Below, piece by piece: positions 37,413-45,919 of a stretch of DNA of 64,000 bases. Position 1 is the first letter of the stretch. Each line of letters begins with the position of its first letter. The DNA comes from Azonexus sp. R2A61 (lineage in GTDB: Bacteria > Pseudomonadota > Gammaproteobacteria > Burkholderiales > Rhodocyclaceae). The position numbers and the translations under genes are program-made. The stretch is from positions 186,001-250,000 of the forward strand of contig NZ_JACBFO010000003.1 of NCBI RefSeq assembly GCF_021401135.1. Reading direction: 5' to 3'. The notes under the pieces were generated by a model that was not told where the DNA came from, did not search any database, and saw only the letters and a list, made by a program, of their open reading frames with translations.

Positions 37413-38735
37413 ATGAATCTCGAAGTCAAGGCGCCGACCATCGGCATCGTCTCGCTCGGCTGCCCCAAGGCATCGACCGATACCGAACATATCCTGACCA
37501 AGCTGCGCGCCGAAGGCTACCAGTTGTCGCCCAACTATGACGATGCCGATCTGGTCATCGTCAACACCTGCGGTTTCATCGACGCCGCGGTCGAGGAATC
37601 GCTCGATGCGATCGGCGAGGCCTTGAGCGAGAACGGCAAGGTCATCGTCACCGGTTGCCTCGGTGCCAAGGGCGACATCGTCCAGGTTACCCATCCGTCG
37701 GTGCTGGCGGTGACCGGTCCGCATGCGGCCGACGAGGTGATGGCGCACGTCCATGCCCACCTGCCCAAGCTGCACGACCCCTACACCGATCTGGTGCCGC
37801 CGCAGGGTGTGCGCCTGACGCCGGAGCATTTCGCCTATCTGAAGATTTCCGAAGGCTGCAACCACAGCTGCACCTTCTGCATCATCCCGTCGCTGCGCGG
37901 CCCGCTGGTGTCGCGGCCGGTCGGCGACGTCCTGGCCGAAGCCGAAAACCTGGCGCGGGCCGGCGTCAAGGAACTGCTGATCATCTCGCAGGACACCTCG
38001 GCCTACGGCGTCGATCTCAAGTACCGCACCGGCTTCTGGGGCGGCAAGCCGGTCAAGACCCGGCTGCGCGAACTGTGCGAGGCGTTGGCCTCGTTCGGCA
38101 TCTGGGTGCGCCTGCATTACGTCTATCCGTATCCGTCGGTAGACGACGTGATTCCGCTGATGGCCGAAGGCAAAATCCTGCCTTACCTCGATGTGCCGTT
38201 CCAGCACGCCAGCCCGAAGATCCTCAAGGCGATGAAGCGTCCGGCCTCGGCCGAGAACACGCTGGAGCGCATCCGCAAGTGGCGCGAGATCTGCCCGGAA
38301 ATCGTCATCCGCTCGACCTTCATCACCGGCTTCCCGGGCGAGACCGACGAGGATTTCGATCAGCTGATCCAGTTCCTCGAAGACGCCCAGCTCGACCGCG
38401 TCGGCGCCTTTGCCTATTCGCCGGTCGAAGGCGCGGCGGCCAACGATCTGGGCCTGCTGCTGCCGGAAGACGTGCGCGAAGACCGTCGCCGCTGGCTGAT
38501 GCAGGTGCAGGAAGACATTTCCGCCGACAAGCTGGCGGCGAAGATCGACACGGTGATCGACGTGCTGGTCGACGAAGTCGACGACGAGGGCACGATCGCC
38601 CGTTCCAAGGCCGATGCGCCGGAAATCGACGGTCTGGTCTATCTCGACGGCCATTTCGATGCGCAGCCGGGCGATTTCCTCAAGGTCCGGGTGATCGATG
38701 CCGACCACCACGATCTCTACGCCAGGATCGCCTGA
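37413..38735 (+). CDS. rimO: RimO, ribosomal protein S12 methylthiotransferase
   Basis: This 440-residue radical-SAM enzyme adds a methylthio group to an Asp of ribosomal protein S12. The N-terminal UPF0004 domain (about 9-120) has its three cluster cysteines in [14 protein letters not shown] and TGCLGA. The radical-SAM motif is [12 protein letters not shown] (about 148-159), and the C-terminal TRAM domain spans about 375-440. The length equals the E. coli protein. It stands alone on the plus strand and ends against the DUF3024 gene. Confidence 0.95.
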   Translation: MNLEVKAPTIGIVSLGCPKASTDTEHILTKLRAEGYQLSPNYDDADLVIVNTCGFIDAAVEESLDAIGEALSENGKVIVTGCLGAKGDIVQVTHPSVLAVTGPHAADEVMAHVHAHLPKLHDPYTDLVPPQGVRLTPEHFAYLKISEGCNHSCTFCIIPSLRGPLVSRPVGDVLAEAENLARAGVKELLIISQDTSAYGVDLKYRTGFWGGKPVKTRLRELCEALASFGIWVRLHYVYPYPSVDDVIPLMAEGKILPYLDVPFQHASPKILKAMKRPASAENTLERIRKWREICPEIVIRSTFITGFPGETDEDFDQLIQFLEDAQLDRVGAFAYSPVEGAAANDLGLLLPEDVREDRRRWLMQVQEDISADKLAAKIDTVIDVLVDEVDDEGTIARSKADAPEIDGLVYLDGHFDAQPGDFLKVRVIDADHHDLYARIA

Positions 38736-39083
38736 TCAGGACCAGAAGGTGCCGTTGGCGTCCTCGTCGAGCAGCGCGATCAGCCGTTCCAGTTCGCGCT
38801 GCGGTTTCGGTGAATAGGGGCGCCAGGCGAGTTGACCTGTAAAGCTCGGTGCATCGAGCATCCAGCTGCCGGATCCCTTGTTGTAGCGGAAACGGGCGAT
38901 GTCCAGATGCGCCCAGTCGCCGACCCGGCGAGGCGAGGGACGCGACTCGACCAGGACCACGGCGTCGTCCTCGAACCGCAGTTCGAGGCGCAGTTCGGCC
39001 TGCCGCTCCGGCGGCACGCGGCGTTCGCAATAGGCGCCCAGGCGATTGCGGGCAAGGTGCTGGATCAGGATGGGAAGTGGCAT
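38736..39083 (-). CDS. DUF3024-family protein
   Basis: This 115-residue soluble protein matches the DUF3024 pattern: an N-terminal helix (IQHLARNRLGAYCERRVPP), a beta region with FRYNKGSGSWML, and a C-terminal ELERLIALLDEDANGTFWS. The family is small, widespread and functionally uncharacterised. It converges on rimO with no intergenic space, and no partner gene is adjacent. Confidence 0.7.
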   Translation of the reverse strand: MPLPILIQHLARNRLGAYCERRVPPERQAELRLELRFEDDAVVLVESRPSPRRVGDWAHLDIARFRYNKGSGSWMLDAPSFTGQLAWRPYSPKPQRELERLIALLDEDANGTFWS

Positions 39084-39203
39084 GACAGGTCGGCGGCTAT
39101 GCCCGAATCATAGCCTGCGGGGTGCGCATCGGGAAAGCGTTTGACGCTGCGCCGTCGGCTGCCGACAATGCGCCTGGCGAAGACATCAAGGAGGTTGCCG
39201 GCC

Positions 39204-40592
39204 ATGCAGGCCCTGATCGACAGTTTGCGCAGCGCGCTCGGCGAAGCCCAGGTGCTGACCGAGGCCGGCGACATGGCGCCCAGCCTGACCGACTGGCGTG
39301 GCCGCTACACCGGCAACGCGTTGTGCGTGGTCCGGCCGGCCGATGCGATGGAGGTGGCGGCCGTCGTCCGCGCCTGCGTCGCCGCCGGCGTGGCGATCGT
39401 GCCGCAGGGCGGCAATACCAGCCTGTGTGGCGCGGCGACGCCGGCGGCCGACGGCCGCACCGTCGTCGTCTCGTTGCGCCGGATGAACCGCATTCTTGCG
39501 GTCGACGCGCAGAACAACACGATTTCCGTCCAGGCCGGCTGCACGCTGGCCGAGGTCCAGGCCGCGGCGCGCGCCGCCGGACGGCTGTTTCCGCTGGCGC
39601 TCGCCTCCGAAGGCAGTTGCCAGATCGGCGGCAACCTGTCGACCAATGCCGGCGGCGTCCAGGTGCTGCGCTACGGCAATGCCCGCGAGCTGACGCTGGG
39701 CCTGGAAGTGGTGCTGCCCGGCGGCGAGATCTGGGACGGCATGCGCGGGCTGCGCAAGGACAATACCGGCTACGACCTGAAGCAGTTGTTCATCGGCGCC
39801 GAAGGGACGCTGGGCATCATCAGCGCCGCCGTGCTCAAACTCTTTCCGTTGCCGACGCGGCAAAGCACCGCCTGGCTGGCCGTCGCCTCGCCGGCGGCTG
39901 CGGTCGACCTGCTCAACCAGGCAAAAAACGTCTTCGATGCGCAATTGACCGCCTTCGAACTGCTCTCCGACATCGCCCTCGGCCTGGTTCTGCGGCACAT
40001 TCCGGCCAGTCGGCGGCCGGGGGCGGTGAGCCCGTGGTACGTGCTGGCCGAGTTTTCCGACAGCGAGCCGGCTGCCGTCGAGGCCTGGCTGGCCGAGCGT
40101 CTGGCGGCCGGCGAGATCGCCGACGGTGCGCTGGCGCAGTCGGCTGCGCAGGCGCAGGCCCTGTGGGCGTTGCGCGAAAATATTTCCGAAGCGCAGAAAC
40201 GCGAGGGGATCAGCATCAAGCACGACATCGCCGTGCCGGTGTCGCGCCTTGCCGACTTCCTGCGCATCGCCGACGATGCCTTGCATGCCGCTTTCCCCGG
40301 CATCCGCGTCGTCGCTTTCGGCCACGTCGGCGACGGCAACCTGCACTACAACCTGTCGCAGCCTGACGCCGGCGAAAACGCCGAATTCATCGCCGCCCAG
40401 CCGGCGGTGAACCGCATCGTGCATGACGCGGTCCACGCGCTGAACGGCTCGATTTCCGCCGAGCACGGGCTGGGACAGCTGAAGCGCGAAGAAATCCTGC
40501 GCTACAAGTCGCCGGTCGAGATGGCGCTGATGCGCAGCATCAAGCAGGCAGTCGATCCCGCCGGCCTGATGAATCCGGGAAAGCTGGTTTGA
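39204..40592 (+). CDS. FAD-binding 2-hydroxyacid dehydrogenase (GlcD/D2HGDH type)
   Basis: ATG 39204 follows AAGGAGG by about nine bases. The 462-residue flavoenzyme has the vanillyl-alcohol-oxidase type FAD domain (about 38-215; AIVPQGGNTSLCGAATP, SEGSCQIGGNLSTNAGG, GAEGTLGIISAAVLKLFP). The substrate/C-terminal domain (about 225-460) carries the family's metal-site histidines in FGHVGDGNLHYNLS and the terminal SAEHGLGQLKR. Relatives oxidise D-lactate, glycolate or D-2-hydroxyglutarate; with no glcEF partner, D-2-hydroxyglutarate or D-lactate is more likely. Its 3' end overlaps the convergent DapB-like gene by 53 bases. Confidence 0.85.
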   Translation: MQALIDSLRSALGEAQVLTEAGDMAPSLTDWRGRYTGNALCVVRPADAMEVAAVVRACVAAGVAIVPQGGNTSLCGAATPAADGRTVVVSLRRMNRILAVDAQNNTISVQAGCTLAEVQAAARAAGRLFPLALASEGSCQIGGNLSTNAGGVQVLRYGNARELTLGLEVVLPGGEIWDGMRGLRKDNTGYDLKQLFIGAEGTLGIISAAVLKLFPLPTRQSTAWLAVASPAAAVDLLNQAKNVFDAQLTAFELLSDIALGLVLRHIPASRRPGAVSPWYVLAEFSDSEPAAVEAWLAERLAAGEIADGALAQSAAQAQALWALRENISEAQKREGISIKHDIAVPVSRLADFLRIADDALHAAFPGIRVVAFGHVGDGNLHYNLSQPDAGENAEFIAAQPAVNRIVHDAVHALNGSISAEHGLGQLKREEILRYKSPVEMALMRSIKQAVDPAGLMNPGKLV

Positions 40593-41334
40593 TCGTGCCC
40601 AGTTCGATCTCGTGCTGCAGTTCGTCGCTGATCAACTGCAGCAGCAACTGGTCGAAACTGTAGAAGCCCGGCCCGAGCCGCGACAGCTGGTCGATGGCGA
40701 AGGCCGCGCCGGTGCCGAAGGCTTCGCGGCGGATCGAATTGTGGATCAGCCGCACGGTCTGGTGCGGAAAGCCGAAGATCACTTCGTGATGGCCGACGAT
40801 GCCGCCGAGGCGCAGCGACGTGATGTGCTCGTCGCGAACATCCAGCGTTTCCGCCAGCTTGCGGGCCGTCCCCGAAATCTCGGGTTTCTCGCGGAAATGC
40901 TGCTCGACGATCTCGATGTCGGCGAACGGGGCGATGCGGCGCAGCATGCGCGACGCCAGCATCAGGAAATTGATGCCCAGCGTGATGTTGGGCGATGCCA
41001 TCACCGCGATGTCGCGGCCGAGCGAATGCAGGTAGTCCAGCGTCGCTGCCGGGTAGCTGGAGATTGCCGTGACCAGGCAGATGCCTCGCCGGCGGATCGC
41101 TTCGCCATAGGCCAGCACCGAATCGGCGCCGGAAAAGTCGACGATGCCGTCCACCGGATGGCGATCCAGCCAGTGGCCGAAGGTGGCCGCGTCGAGTTCG
41201 ACCGTCGGCAGGTCGATGTCGTCGGCGGCGGAACGCCGCGCGACCCAGCGCAGGTCGAAGCGCGGATCGTCGCGCAGGACGCCGGCAACCGCTTGTCCCG
41301 CCTTGCCGTAACCGATGAGTCCAAGTCTGAGCAT
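40540..41334 (-). CDS. DapB-like dihydrodipicolinate-reductase-family protein
   Basis: The start at 41334 follows AAAGGAGAGG; an in-frame extension to 41541 has no ribosome site and runs through a terminator-like hairpin. The 264-residue protein has the N-terminal NAD(P) site LGLIGYGKAGQAVAGVLR and the DapB-type segment VEQHFREKPEISGTARKL. In DapB that segment reads HHRxKxDAPSGT; one His is Phe and the Pro before SGT is missing here. It may therefore be a relative with another substrate (amino-acid dehydrogenase-like) and not the lysine-pathway enzyme. Confidence 0.7.
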   Translation of the reverse strand: MLRLGLIGYGKAGQAVAGVLRDDPRFDLRWVARRSAADDIDLPTVELDAATFGHWLDRHPVDGIVDFSGADSVLAYGEAIRRRGICLVTAISSYPAATLDYLHSLGRDIAVMASPNITLGINFLMLASRMLRRIAPFADIEIVEQHFREKPEISGTARKLAETLDVRDEHITSLRLGGIVGHHEVIFGFPHQTVRLIHNSIRREAFGTGAAFAIDQLSRLGPGFYSFDQLLLQLISDELQHEIELGTIKPAFPDSSGRRDRLPA

Positions 41335-41463
41335 TTTTCCTCTCCTTTCCCTGGTTCGAGAAAATGTGGGAAGCGGGGACTTCCCGGAATCGGCATGCCT
41401 GAGGCTTGTTGTTGTTGGTCCGGGCCTGGCCCGATGGCCGGCGTTGCCGGCCCGCCGCGAACG

Positions 41464-41489
41464 GAAAAAAACGGGGGGAAGCTCCCCCC
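41464..41489 (-). terminator. Terminator-like hairpin in the leader of the DapB-like gene
   Basis: On the minus strand a 7-bp G/C stem (GGGGGGA, three-base loop, TCCCCCC at 41489-41473) is followed by GTTTTTTT. It lies about 130 bases before the DapB-like start and has no minus-strand gene close upstream other than that gene's own leader, which suggests attenuation. Confidence 0.5.
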
Positions 41490-41605
41490 TGAAACGTCCT
41501 CGTCGAAAAGGAATGAAAGTCTGACTTAAGCCACACTCCATTGGAAGGCAATATAATTCAGGTGCGACAAACGCGCAACATTATTTCCTGACTTCGGGTC
41601 CGCTC

Positions 41606-42112
41606 GTGCAAACTGAAAATCAACTGACGCAACAAACCGTGCTGGACGTGCTCCAGCAATTCCGTCTCATCTATGGCTCGATGCGCCGCCACTTCCGCAT
41701 GGTGGAAGAGCGCTGCGGCATGTCCGGTTCTCAGATGTGGGTGCTGCAGGAAGTCCACCGTTCGCCGGAGATCGGTATCGGCGAACTGGCTATCCGGATG
41801 GGTATCCACCAGTCCACGTGCAGCCTGCTGGTGGACAAGCTGGTCGGCTTTGGCTGCCTGAACAAACGCCGCCAGGAAGCCGATCACCGGCGCGTCGGCC
41901 TGTGCCTGACCGACAAGGGGGCGGCGGCGCTGGCCCGCTTGCCGGGACCGGCCGAAGGCATCCTGCCTGAGGCGCTGTCGAACCTGTCGGAGACGGTGCT
42001 GCGTACGCTGCACATCAATCTCGATGAATTGATCCGTAATCTTCCCGGCAAGGAAGACAGCTATGCCAACACGCCGCTGGCCGACATGGTCCGGCAGCGC
42101 GAAGAGGTATGA
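41606..42112 (+). CDS. MarR-family transcriptional regulator
   Basis: This 168-residue winged-helix protein starts at GTG 41606. The HTH and wing lie at about 55-105 (GIGELAIRMGIHQSTCSLLVDKLVGFGCLNKRRQEADHRRVGLCLTDKG), with dimer helices on either side. Cysteines at about 38, 72 and 83 could make it redox-responsive, as in OhrR/MarR relatives; this is speculative. Its stop overlaps the next gene's ATG (ATGA), so the two are coupled. No clear palindrome was found upstream. Confidence 0.82.
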   Translation: MQTENQLTQQTVLDVLQQFRLIYGSMRRHFRMVEERCGMSGSQMWVLQEVHRSPEIGIGELAIRMGIHQSTCSLLVDKLVGFGCLNKRRQEADHRRVGLCLTDKGAAALARLPGPAEGILPEALSNLSETVLRTLHINLDELIRNLPGKEDSYANTPLADMVRQREEV

Positions 42113-42621
42113 CGGTGCGGCGCATCTGGACGGGGGCGTGCACCACGCTGGCGGTGGCGCTGCTGACGGCTTGCGGCAGCGCGCCGGTGGCGCGCATCCT
42201 GCCCGAAAAGCCGGCGGAAAAGAGCGAGCGCAAGGCTGCACCGGTATCGCTGGCGCCGGCGGTCAGCGAGAAACAGCTGATGTCTGCGGTCGACGAGGTG
42301 AACAGCGTGTTTTTCCCGCCCGACGGCGTGACCGTCGATGCCGAGGGCCGGCGCCGGCTGGGCGAACATGCGGCTCGCCTGAAAGCCGACGGCGACAAGG
42401 TCGTCACGCTGGTCGGCCACACCGACGATCTGGGCAGTCCGTCCTACAACCTGGCGATTGCCGAACAGCGGGTCAATGCGGTGTATGCGGTACTGCGCAG
42501 CCAGGGCGTGCCGGCGACGCAGATCCGGCGTTACGGCCTGGGTGCCGAGGATGGCGGTCCGGCCTGCAAGTCGGCCGCATGCCGGCGCCTGATGCGCCGG
42601 GTGCAGCTCAACTACGACTGA
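42109..42621 (+). CDS. OmpA-domain outer-membrane lipoprotein
   Basis: This 170-residue protein has a lipoprotein signal with lipobox LLTAC (Cys22). A Pro/Lys-rich linker follows, then an OmpA C-terminal domain (about 75-168; VVTLVGHTDDLGSPSYNLAIAEQRVNAV, QIRRYGLGAE). OmpA domains bind peptidoglycan, so it probably tethers the outer membrane to the wall. It is translated together with the MarR-type regulator. It converges on hslO with 2 bases between the stops. Confidence 0.82.
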   Translation: MTVRRIWTGACTTLAVALLTACGSAPVARILPEKPAEKSERKAAPVSLAPAVSEKQLMSAVDEVNSVFFPPDGVTVDAEGRRRLGEHAARLKADGDKVVTLVGHTDDLGSPSYNLAIAEQRVNAVYAVLRSQGVPATQIRRYGLGAEDGGPACKSAACRRLMRRVQLNYD

Positions 42622-42623
42622 AC

Positions 42624-43505
42624 TCAGTTCAGCGCCGTGCCCTCGCTGGCCGCGAAGATCGCTTCGACGTCGGCCGGCGAGAAGCGGTAATCGCGGTTGC
42701 AGATGTCGTCGCGGATCAGGATTTCGCCGTGTTCGGCGACGATGGCTTCGGCGTCGGCGCGACCGAGCGAGCGGATCATGTCGCGCACCTTGTCCCAGTC
42801 TTCCGGGCAGTGATAGACCACCGGCTGCGGGTCGTAGACGCGGATGCCGCCGGCGGCGATCTCTTCGTGGAACAGCCGGCCGAGCAGGTTTTCGCAGTCG
42901 AGTTCGAGCAGTTCGGCCGGTTTCACCGTCGCGGCCAGCTGGTTGATCCGGTGCCAGCCATCGGCATCCAGCGTATCGGCCTCTGGCAGCTTCTGCAGGA
43001 ACAGGCAGGCCGCGCTTTTCGGCGCGGCCGTGCAGAACAGTCGCGACGGCTGCTGTTCCGACTGTTCGAGGTAATGCTCGAAGATCGCCGCGATGCTGTC
43101 GCCGACCAGCGGCACGTAGCTCTGGTAAGGCTGGCGGGCGGTCGGCAGGTCGAGGCTCATCAGCAGTTGGCCGCCGAGGTGCGAGCCGAGCAGGTCGGGC
43201 ACCGGCGCCGGCAGTACCACCGGGTTGCTGTGCGCCATGCCGCGCATCTGCAGTTGTTCGTTGCAGTCCATCACCAGCATGCGCACCGGACCGCCGCCGC
43301 GCAGTTGCAGCGTCAGCCGGCCCGGCTGCTTCAACTGGGCGCCGATCAGTGCCGTCACCGCCGCCATCTCGCCGAGCAACTGGGCGACCGGCGGCTGATA
43401 GTCGCGGCCGTCCTGCATCTGCTGCCAGGCTTCGTCCAGGCGCACCACGGCACCGCGGATGTCCAGTCCCTCGAACAGGAAACGACGAACGCTGCCGCCG
43501 CTCAT
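42624..43505 (-). CDS. hslO: Hsp33-family chaperone with degenerate zinc site
   Basis: The start at 43505 overlaps the ArsC-like stop (ATGA) and gives 293 residues, the normal Hsp33 length. The fold regions are clear (QPPVAQLLGEMAAVTALI, LTLQLRGGGPVRMLVMDC, VPLVGDSIAAIFEHYLEQSEQ). In Hsp33 four cysteines (CxC and CxxC) bind zinc and form the redox switch. Here the positions read CPE (about 245-247) and DDIC (about 278-281), leaving one Cys of each pair with Glu and Asp in place of the others. Chaperone activity may be constitutive or switched differently. Confidence 0.88.
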   Translation of the reverse strand: MSGGSVRRFLFEGLDIRGAVVRLDEAWQQMQDGRDYQPPVAQLLGEMAAVTALIGAQLKQPGRLTLQLRGGGPVRMLVMDCNEQLQMRGMAHSNPVVLPAPVPDLLGSHLGGQLLMSLDLPTARQPYQSYVPLVGDSIAAIFEHYLEQSEQQPSRLFCTAAPKSAACLFLQKLPEADTLDADGWHRINQLAATVKPAELLELDCENLLGRLFHEEIAAGGIRVYDPQPVVYHCPEDWDKVRDMIRSLGRADAEAIVAEHGEILIRDDICNRDYRFSPADVEAIFAASEGTALN

Positions 43506-43870
43506 TTCAGCATCTCCGCGTAGCTTTCCGGCGTGAAGCCGACCCGCAGTTCCTTGCCGGTATCGAGTACCGGCCGTTTGATCAGGGCCGGATACTGCGC
43601 CATCAATTTCAGTGCCTTGGCCTCGTCGACCGCAGCACGCTCGTCGTCGCTCAGCTTCTTCCACATCAGGCCGCGCGTGTTCAGCAGCTTCTGCCAGCCG
43701 GCGCGGGCATTCCAGTCCGGCAAGTTGGTTTCGGCCACGCCGGCCTTCTTGTAATCGACGAATTCGTAGGCGACGCCGTTTTCATCGAGCCATTTCATGG
43801 CCTTCTTCATGGTGTCGCAGTTCTTGATGCCCCAAATTTTTACCGCGAAAGTGGTTGTCGATTGAGTCAT
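43502..43870 (-). CDS. ArsC/Spx-family reductase-like protein (YffB type)
   Basis: This 122-residue thioredoxin-fold protein has the ArsC/YffB layout: GIKNCDTMKKAMKWLDENG with its single active-site Cys19, and a C-terminal ALIKRPVLDTGKELRVGFTPESYAE. YffB relatives react with glutathione but are not proven arsenate reductases. The gene carries a copy of GTCGACCGCAG (43625-43635). It is coupled to hslO by a 4-base overlap; both are linked to thiol stress, which suggests a joint role. Confidence 0.85.
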   Translation of the reverse strand: MTQSTTTFAVKIWGIKNCDTMKKAMKWLDENGVAYEFVDYKKAGVAETNLPDWNARAGWQKLLNTRGLMWKKLSDDERAAVDEAKALKLMAQYPALIKRPVLDTGKELRVGFTPESYAEMLK

Positions 43871-43877
43871 GGGAGTT

Positions 43878-44315
43878 CTATTGAAGTGTTTGATATTTGA
43901 TCATAACGCCCGCTTGGCTTTCTTCAGTTCGGATTGCACGTGCGAATTGATGATATTGGAGGTCGAGTTCGCTATCCGATGCCCATTTCACCCGAACGTC
44001 TGGGCCTCGGGTTAAGCCTGCAGGGGCTCGCCCATGGTTGCTGTCGGCAGCAAAAAACGACTTGGGAAGATCCTGCGTATTCGCGGTATCGAAAGAGGTC
44101 TTCACAATTGCTACATGCGTGTTGAAATCGGTGCTCGCCCCGCAGTCGACTTGAAAAATGACTGCCTTCAATTTATTGCTAGGCGAGGGAATCTGGTCGA
44201 AAACAGTTGTTGCACACATGCCGGAAGTAAGGCGATCCAAAGCGAAAAGGCAGCCACCCATGGTTACGACAACAATTCCGATAGTCCAGAGCAAGACTTT
44301 TTTCCAAGTAGCCAT
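43878..44315 (-). CDS. Hypothetical membrane-anchored protein, low GC
   Basis: This 145-residue protein is not firmly recognised. It has one N-terminal membrane helix (about 6-27, VLLWTIGIVVVTMGGCLFALDRL), whose Cys22 is not in a good lipobox. A beta-rich exported domain follows (KLKAVIFQVDCGASTDFNTHVAIVKT, PDVRVKWASDSELDLQYH). It loosely resembles DUF5412-type proteins. The gene and its flanks are visibly poorer in G and C (around 48-50%) than the neighbours, which points to recent acquisition. It lies 7 bases before the ArsC-like gene. Confidence 0.6.
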   Translation of the reverse strand: MATWKKVLLWTIGIVVVTMGGCLFALDRLTSGMCATTVFDQIPSPSNKLKAVIFQVDCGASTDFNTHVAIVKTSFDTANTQDLPKSFFAADSNHGRAPAGLTRGPDVRVKWASDSELDLQYHQFARAIRTEESQAGVMIKYQTLQ

Positions 44316-44454
44316 ATTTAATACCGTTACTCAGTTCTTGATGCCAAAAATACGGATGGTGGACATGCAGAGGCTCCGCTGGGTGTTCCGGGGAAGGCGC
44401 GATTATCCCAGAGCTTCGCTGCAAGTGTTGTCCGGTTCGGGAAAAGCGGCAGGG

Positions 44455-44910
44455 TCATGTTGCCGTGCGGCGCAGGGCTTCGATCTGCGGTATCAGTCGT
44501 TCCCAGTAATCTGCGGTGAAATGCCCGAAGAGCGGGCGCAGGAAACGGATTTTGCAGCGGAAAATCCAGGACTGGCGGCGGTCGACGATCCGGCGGCAGC
44601 GCTCGTCCAGCCACTGGCTGTCGAAGCCGGCCCATTCGCCGGCGATGCACATCAGGTTGGCCGATACCGCCGGCGCCACCTCGGTGTCGTGGATGATCCG
44701 GATTTCCCGCAGGGAATAGGGCGAAGCGGCGATCGTCCGGGCAATCGCCGCGAGCTGCAAATCGCTCAGTTCGGTATCCAGCCAGAGTTCCGACAAGGCT
44801 TCCCAGACGGGGCGGCGGGCGAGCAGATCCTGATCGGTGAGGGGTGGGGGCATGACGAACGCTTGGTGTGCCGGTTCCCCGATTTTGCCTGCTTTGATTT
44901 CCGTTGTCAT
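44455..44910 (-). CDS. Hypothetical protein (probable DUF7079), 151 aa
   Basis: This soluble, mostly helical protein has the conserved block LARRPVWEALSELWLDTELSD, then SPYSLREIRIIHDTEVAPAVSANLMCIAGEWAGF, and a C-terminal helix ending IPQIEALRRTAT. I associate this with the uncharacterised DUF7079 group from memory. The start at 44910 overlaps the LysR stop by 4 bases; Met at 44853 is an alternative that would remove a poorly conserved leader. Function is unknown. The upstream 139 bases toward the low-GC gene contain nothing recognisable. Confidence 0.6.
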   Translation of the reverse strand: MTTEIKAGKIGEPAHQAFVMPPPLTDQDLLARRPVWEALSELWLDTELSDLQLAAIARTIAASPYSLREIRIIHDTEVAPAVSANLMCIAGEWAGFDSQWLDERCRRIVDRRQSWIFRCKIRFLRPLFGHFTADYWERLIPQIEALRRTAT

Positions 44911-45824
44911 GATTTGCCGGCGTTCGCCAGCGCAGCGCAGCGCTCGCGCAGGAATTCCCGCAGCAGGATGACCGTGGGTGACAGTTGCCGGCGGTCGGCG
45001 CAGGTCAGCGACAGCGGTGCCGCTTCGCCCTGCCAGTCGGGGCAGAGGCGGACGAGGCGACCGGCGGCCAGGTCGCTGGCGATGTCCAGTCCCGATTTGT
45101 AGGCGATGCCGTGGCCGGCCACGGCCCAGCGGCGGACGGCGTCGCCGTCGTCGCAGAGACGGTTGCCGGTGACGGTGATGCGCATTTCCCGGCCGTCGCG
45201 GGTGAAGCGCCACTGGTCGTGCAGGTCGTCGCCGAGCCGGAAACACAGGCAGTTGTGGTGGACGAGATCGTCCGGGGTATGCGGAGCGCCGTGCTTGGCG
45301 AGGTAGCCGGGGGCGGCGCACAGCACGCGGCGGTTGGCGGCGTGCAGCGGCAGCGCGACGAGGCCGGAGTCGGGCTGCTGGCCGTAACGGATGGCCAGGT
45401 CTACCGGTTGGCGATAGACGTCGGCCAGGCGGTCGCTGAACTGCAGGCGGAAGCTGACCTCGGGCCAGCGTGCCTGGAATTCGTCGAGCCAGCCGAGGAG
45501 GTGGTTGCGGCCGAGGTCGGAGGGCAGCGAGATCTGCAGGTGGTCGCGGACGACCTGACGGCCGGTGGCGATTTCCTCGGCGGCGTCGCGCAGGCCGTCG
45601 AGCGCCAGGCGGGCAGCGGGGAGCAGGCGTTCGCCTTCGCGGGTCAGGCGCAGGCTGCGTGTCGAGCGTAGCATCAGCGGTACGCCGAGCTCGGCTTCGA
45701 GCCGCTTCAGGCTGGCGCTGGCCAGGGCCGGCGACAGGTCGAGCCGGCGGGCGGCGGCGGAGAGGCTGCCGAGTTCGGCGGCGCGGACGAAGAGTTCGAG
45801 ATCGTGCAGGTTGCGAATTTTCAT
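44907..45824 (-). CDS. LysR-family transcriptional regulator
   Basis: This 305-residue LysR protein has an N-terminal winged HTH (about 4-62; DLELFVRAAELGSLSAAARRLDLSPALASASLKRLEAELG) and a periplasmic-binding-type effector domain (about 90-295). It diverges from the quinone-oxidoreductase gene across 95 bases, the usual arrangement for a LysR regulator and its target. It therefore probably controls the 45.9-48.1 kb oxidoreductase pair in response to an electrophile. The DUF7079-type gene follows with a 4-base overlap. Confidence 0.88.
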   Translation of the reverse strand: MKIRNLHDLELFVRAAELGSLSAAARRLDLSPALASASLKRLEAELGVPLMLRSTRSLRLTREGERLLPAARLALDGLRDAAEEIATGRQVVRDHLQISLPSDLGRNHLLGWLDEFQARWPEVSFRLQFSDRLADVYRQPVDLAIRYGQQPDSGLVALPLHAANRRVLCAAPGYLAKHGAPHTPDDLVHHNCLCFRLGDDLHDQWRFTRDGREMRITVTGNRLCDDGDAVRRWAVAGHGIAYKSGLDIASDLAAGRLVRLCPDWQGEAAPLSLTCADRRQLSPTVILLREFLRERCAALANAGKS

Positions 45825-45919
45825 GATTTTCTTGAAAGTGTTTCGCTTTGTCGGCAGTTTATTGTCTGATCGATGTAAATGATACTGCGTGCCTCTGTTA
45901 TTGCCCGCTGGAGCCGCTC

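Noticed and set aside
41335..41541. An N-terminal extension of the DapB-like protein
   Set aside because: The frame is open but has no ribosome site, is Arg/Pro-rich and contains the terminator-like hairpin; AAAGGAGAGG before 41334 defines the start.
42289..42310. Counting every GCGGTCGAC as part of the iterated palindrome
   Set aside because: Many in-frame copies simply encode Ala-Val-Asp with preferred codons; only exact 12-mers and intergenic copies were used as primary evidence.
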